DNA of 35,623 nt from Desulfobulbaceae bacterium (lineage in GTDB: Bacteria; Desulfobacterota; Desulfobulbia; Desulfobulbales; SURF-16). Positions 32,777 to 35,623 of the stretch are shown here, in pieces. A program made the translations under genes and the position numbers. Location: contig JALNXE010000039.1 of assembly GCA_023230525.1 (NCBI GenBank), forward strand, positions 1 through 35,623, given 5' to 3'. Within the stretch, counting starts at the first letter, position 1, and each line of letters begins with the position of its first letter. A model generated the notes under the pieces. That model saw only the letters and a list, made by a program, of their open reading frames with translations, did no database searches and was not told where the DNA came from.

Positions 32777-33571
32777 TCAGGGGTATGTTTTTGTTTTTGC
32801 CCAGAATCGGCGTTGCGCTTCGCTGTCCAGTTCATCGATGATAAGATTTTCGGCGGAAATTATTTCCTCCATCAGCTGGAAGCGTTTTATAAAGCTGTTG
32901 GTGGATTTTTTGAGGCACTCTTCGCTGTTGACTTCACATTTTCTGCCTAAATTGATGAGTAACAAGAGCAGATCGCCCATGTTTTTTTCAATCTCTTCCT
33001 TATTTCCTGCCAAGGCATTGTCTGTCAGAATTTTGAAATCTTCAGACAACTTGTCAACTAATGACGGCATATCAGGCCAGTCAAAACCCGTTCGGGCTGC
33101 CCGGCTCACCACCTTCTGGCCTCTGATCAGAGCCGGCAGTGATTTTGGGACATCAAGCTCATAATGTTTATTCTTTTTCTTGCGGTTTTCCGTTTCTTTC
33201 ACCTTTGCCCAATTTTTACTCATTTCAGCATAGGACTCAAAGGTCTTCCCCGCAAAAACATGTGGATGGCGGCGAATCATTTTGTCAATTATTGTTTGCA
33301 GGACATCTTCGATTGAAAAAATACCTTTTTCATCATAGAGTTGATTGATGAATCCCAGTTGAAAAAAAAGATCTCCAAGTTCTTCGCGTATCTGGTTCGG
33401 ATCATCATTATCCAGTGCTTCGCTGAGTTCATGAGTTTCCTCAATAAGATATGGTTTGAAGGTCTGCACCGTCTGTTTCTGGTCCCATGGACAGCCTTCC
33501 GGACTGCGTAGGAGCGCGATTATGTCAAGTAGTTCACAAAATTTCTTGCCGGTTTTGTCTGGGTTAATCAT
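32777..33571 (-). CDS. mazG: MazG nucleoside triphosphate pyrophosphohydrolase
   Basis: House-cleaning enzyme that hydrolyses NTPs to NMP and pyrophosphate. The 264 residues contain two MazG repeats. The N-terminal one (about 15-120) is intact, with CPWDQKQT, the acidic EETHELSEAL and EELGDLFFQLGF. In the C-terminal one (about 165-250), the acidic EExxE is EDFKI and EExGD is KNMGD, so key metal ligands are lost. In E. coli the C-terminal domain is the active one, so activity here, if any, would have to come from the N-terminal half. It stands alone between rpsF and the AP2-like gene; the start has a weak binding site. Confidence 0.93.
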   Translation of the reverse strand: MINPDKTGKKFCELLDIIALLRSPEGCPWDQKQTVQTFKPYLIEETHELSEALDNDDPNQIREELGDLFFQLGFINQLYDEKGIFSIEDVLQTIIDKMIRRHPHVFAGKTFESYAEMSKNWAKVKETENRKKKNKHYELDVPKSLPALIRGQKVVSRAARTGFDWPDMPSLVDKLSEDFKILTDNALAGNKEEIEKNMGDLLLLLINLGRKCEVNSEECLKKSTNSFIKRFQLMEEIISAENLIIDELDSEAQRRFWAKTKTYP

Positions 33572-33751
33572 GTCGTTATCTGTGTTGCTCCATAACTTGG
33601 GGGAATGGCCCTTTATTTTTTTAATGTTAATTCCAGCCGCATAATGTATTAAATCTTCTTGAAATATTGGGCAAATTACCGTTCATGATATGATAAGCTC
33701 AAATTAATTTCCCATCATTACATTTTTTTTTAAAATTGCCTGACAATTTTC

Positions 33752-33780
33752 TTGTAAAATAAATTCAATAGGTATATATA
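33752..33780 (+). promoter_or_regulatory. sigma-70 type promoter of the AP2-like gene
   Basis: TTGTAA (33752-33757), a 17-base spacer and TATATA (33775-33780), in an AT-rich upstream region. Transcription would start about 55 bases before the gene. Confidence 0.45.
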
Positions 33781-33840
33781 CGTATTAGAAGCTTGTGCAT
33801 ATCACCAGTTTTATTCCACCATCAGGCAAAGAGGTAAAAA

Positions 33841-34281
33841 ATGGAACTCAAAAAGGAAAAAAAGATTGTCTATGAAAAACACAAGGATATAGCCCGTATC
33901 GATCAGGAGTCCAAACGGACCCATGGCTGGTATGTTCGTGTTCGATACTATGGTAAAACCCATTCCAAGTTTTTTTCAGATGGCAAATGCGGCGGAAGAT
34001 ATTCAAGTCTTCTTGCAGCCCTGGCATGGCGAGATGAGATCGAATCTCGCATTGGCAAACTCCGGACCAACAAGCATATTGTTACGGTAAGCAACACCAC
34101 AACTGGCGTTGTCGGCGTTCGGCTGAATGACAAACTGCACCGTTATGAGGTCAGTTGGGTAAACGGTACCGGCAAGCAGGGGAAAACCTCGGTATCGATC
34201 AAAAAGCACGGCAAGGATAAGGCCTTTAAAAGGGCCTGTGAGATCCGCAAACAAAAAGAAGCTGAGAGACTTTCCTTGTAA
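33841..34281 (+). CDS. small protein with two AP2-like DNA-binding repeats
   Basis: The 146-residue, very basic protein has two segments with the spacing of an AP2 domain. The first (about 17-72) reads IARIDQES then GWYVRVRYYGKTHSKFFSD then ALAWRDEIE. The second (about 82-142) reads NTTTGVVGVRLNDKLHRYEVSW then a Lys-rich turn and AFKRACEIRKQKE. In bacteria AP2 domains occur mostly in phage and homing-endonuclease proteins, but here no nuclease domain is present. AGAGG precedes the ATG and a promoter lies upstream. The stop is 3 bases from the stop of the convergent HAD gene. DNA binding is likely; its targets are unknown. Confidence 0.75.
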   Translation: MELKKEKKIVYEKHKDIARIDQESKRTHGWYVRVRYYGKTHSKFFSDGKCGGRYSSLLAALAWRDEIESRIGKLRTNKHIVTVSNTTTGVVGVRLNDKLHRYEVSWVNGTGKQGKTSVSIKKHGKDKAFKRACEIRKQKEAERLSL

Positions 34282-34284
34282 TTT

Positions 34285-34935
34285 TTAGATGTGCTGTAAG
34301 ATGTCGAGTGGTTGCTCAAGTAAAGCTTGGGCTCCACTGGTTCTCAGTTCTGAAGCGGTACGAAAACCCCAAAGAGCCCCTAAGGAAAAGATGCCAGCGT
34401 TCCTGGCTGTCTCCATATCGGTATTGGTGTCTCCCAAGTAGAGAAACTGATCCCTTGAGAGATTCAGCGCTTTAACGATATGTAAAGCGCTGGTTGGGTC
34501 GGGCTTTTTGGGGATTTCTTTTTTTGCTCCTGTTACGATGTCGAATGAGTAGGAGGGGAAAAAGGCGGAAACGGTGAGTTGGGTCAAGGCATCCGGCTTG
34601 TTGGAGAGGATGTTGAGCCTGAGGTTACGCTCCGTCAGGGCATGCAGCATGTCATTTACCCCATTGTATGGGCAAGTTTTGTCCCGCCAGTGTGCCCCAT
34701 ATTCCCGTTTCATTTCTTCAACGCAGCGCTGAATTGTTTGCTTGTTTTGCTGGGCATCAGGCAAAACACGGCTGGCCAGAATTTCGATTCCATCGCCAAC
34801 GAAATATTTATAAGCAGCAGCCGGGTGGGTGGGGAAACCCATCCGCACGAGTACCCGGTTCATTGAGTCTGCCAAGTCCTCAAGCGTATTCAGCAGGGTA
34901 CCGTCCAAATCAAAAATAATTGCCTTAACCGTCAT
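34285..34935 (-). CDS. gph: HAD-family phosphatase, probable phosphoglycolate phosphatase
   Basis: A 216-residue haloacid dehalogenase-type hydrolase. Motif I is DLDGTLLNT with the nucleophile Asp and the Asp two residues later. A helical cap follows (about 15-90). Motif II is the Ser in NILSNKPD, motif III the Lys in KKPDPTSALH, and motif IV YLGDTNTDMETARNAG. The cap and length fit the Gph/PGP type that removes phosphoglycolate, but substrates within this family are hard to tell apart, so the symbol is tentative. It lies 61 bases after the response regulator on the same strand, so they may be cotranscribed. Confidence 0.82.
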   Translation of the reverse strand: MTVKAIIFDLDGTLLNTLEDLADSMNRVLVRMGFPTHPAAAYKYFVGDGIEILASRVLPDAQQNKQTIQRCVEEMKREYGAHWRDKTCPYNGVNDMLHALTERNLRLNILSNKPDALTQLTVSAFFPSYSFDIVTGAKKEIPKKPDPTSALHIVKALNLSRDQFLYLGDTNTDMETARNAGIFSLGALWGFRTASELRTSGAQALLEQPLDILQHI

Positions 34936-34996
34936 CTGATTTTTCTAGCGTAAATTTTTTGTCTGGTTTTTTTTGATGGACTGCGGGGCTTTCCGG

Positions 34997-35407
34997 TCAC
35001 CCAGCAACAGGCAAAGCCGTTTCGATAATTCGTCTTCCCACCCCGAGCCTGGCTCTCAGTTCGGATGGTTTGCATGGTTTGATGAGATAATCATCAGCGC
35101 CGCCTTCCAGGGCGAGCACCTTTTCCTCATTTGATTTCCTGGCGCTGAACATAATTATGTACACATACGGCATTTGCGTCCGCATCCTCAGTCGCTGACA
35201 TATCTGTAAACCGTTCAGCCCGGGAAGATTCCAGTCCAGTATGGCAAGCCTCACGCCTTGATCGTTCTCAAGCATATTGATCGCCACATCACCGTTTGCT
35301 GCCTCAACCGGGATATAGCCCCATTTGGTCAGGAAATTAGTCAGTCCTTTACGGACGACTGCATTATCTTCGGCAACGAGTACTTTATGAGATATGGGAT
35401 CAGACAT
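34997..35407 (-). CDS. single-domain response regulator
   Basis: The 136 residues form only a receiver domain: VLVAEDNAVVR with the acidic pair, the phospho-acceptor Asp in LAILDWNLPGLNGLQ (about 58), a Ser in place of the usual Thr switch residue in IIMFSARKS, and Lys in YLIKPCKPSELRARL. There is no output domain, so it must act through a partner, such as a kinase or phosphatase outside the window. The ribosome binding site is weak. The HAD phosphatase gene follows. Confidence 0.9.
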   Translation of the reverse strand: MSDPISHKVLVAEDNAVVRKGLTNFLTKWGYIPVEAANGDVAINMLENDQGVRLAILDWNLPGLNGLQICQRLRMRTQMPYVYIIMFSARKSNEEKVLALEGGADDYLIKPCKPSELRARLGVGRRIIETALPVAG

Positions 35408-35600
35408 GTTATGCAGCCCTGGTTCGGTTTGCTGAATTTGCCTTTCTCGGCCGAGGATCTTTTCTTGTATGAATTTCTCTGTGTCAATTCACAGAAGCTG
35501 AAGAGAAAATTTTTTGAAAACCTGGCATGAGATACAGGAAAATGAAGCTTGATTCATTTTGCTCTTGACTCAAAACTGTTAACGAACTATCTTTTTGCAC

Positions 35601-35615
35601 TACTTAAGTTAAGTA
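35601..35615. promoter_or_regulatory. palindrome at window edge
   Basis: TACTTAA-G-TTAAGTA, a 7+7 perfect dyad with one central base, in the region upstream of the response regulator. It may be a regulator site; the context is cut off by the window end. Confidence 0.2.
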
Positions 35616-35623
35616 AGTTCCCC

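Noticed and set aside
1..35623. CRISPR arrays, insertion sequences, prophage, toxin-antitoxin pairs
   Set aside because: No regularly spaced repeats, transposase or integrase genes, terminal inverted repeats around genes, or recognisable toxin-antitoxin pairs were seen on either strand.

Overview
The window looks like chromosome from a Gram-negative anaerobe of the Desulfobacterota, probably Desulfobulbales or a relative. That placement is an inference from gene content: CarD-type regulator, DUF1844, Ub-Mut7-C protein, MEMO-family protein, a VPLPA/PEP-CTERM protein, PilS/PilR-type sigma-54 regulation, an LPS assembly lipoprotein, and the order ispE, tRNA-Gln, prs, rplY, pth. There are no rRNA genes, insertion sequences, phage genes or CRISPR arrays.

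Left part (1-13.3 kb) is housekeeping. A MEMO-family gene, cut by the window edge, follows cysS on the minus strand. Divergent from them run an unknown gene, serA, a DUF1844 gene, ispE, tRNA-Gln(UUG), prs, rplY, pth, carD, an RluA-family pseudouridine synthase and a Ub-Mut7-C protein, all on plus. tRNA-His(GUG) and a zinc-ribbon protein are on minus, then a 550-base AT-rich gap and purM. A perfect bidirectional terminator at 13.3 kb separates this part from the next.

The middle part (13.3-22.5 kb, all minus strand) is the accessory-looking region and the most interesting one. In transcription order it has a PilR-like sigma-54 activator and a PilS-like membrane histidine kinase. Behind a good sigma-70 promoter come a LapG-like periplasmic cysteine protease and, directly abutting it, a membrane Cache-PAS-HD-GYP protein whose metal-binding residues are mostly lost. 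Next is a Slam-like TPR/beta-barrel outer-membrane protein. Then a near-consensus sigma-54 promoter drives a small proline-rich secreted protein and a VPLPA/PEP-CTERM protein. I read this as a candidate cell-surface or biofilm module in which a degenerate HD-GYP receptor may take the place that LapD (degenerate GGDEF-EAL) holds in the classical LapD/LapG system. This is inference, not shown.

The right part (22.5-35.6 kb) is again core. DUF2905 overlaps dusB tail-to-tail, and transketolase follows. A long minus-strand operon comes next: rpsF (with a probable S6:S18-binding leader), rpsR, a DUF2232 membrane protein, rplI, dnaB, leuS, lptE. Beyond it lie mazG (with a degenerate C-terminal half), a small double AP2-like protein with its own promoter, a HAD phosphatase and a single-domain response regulator.
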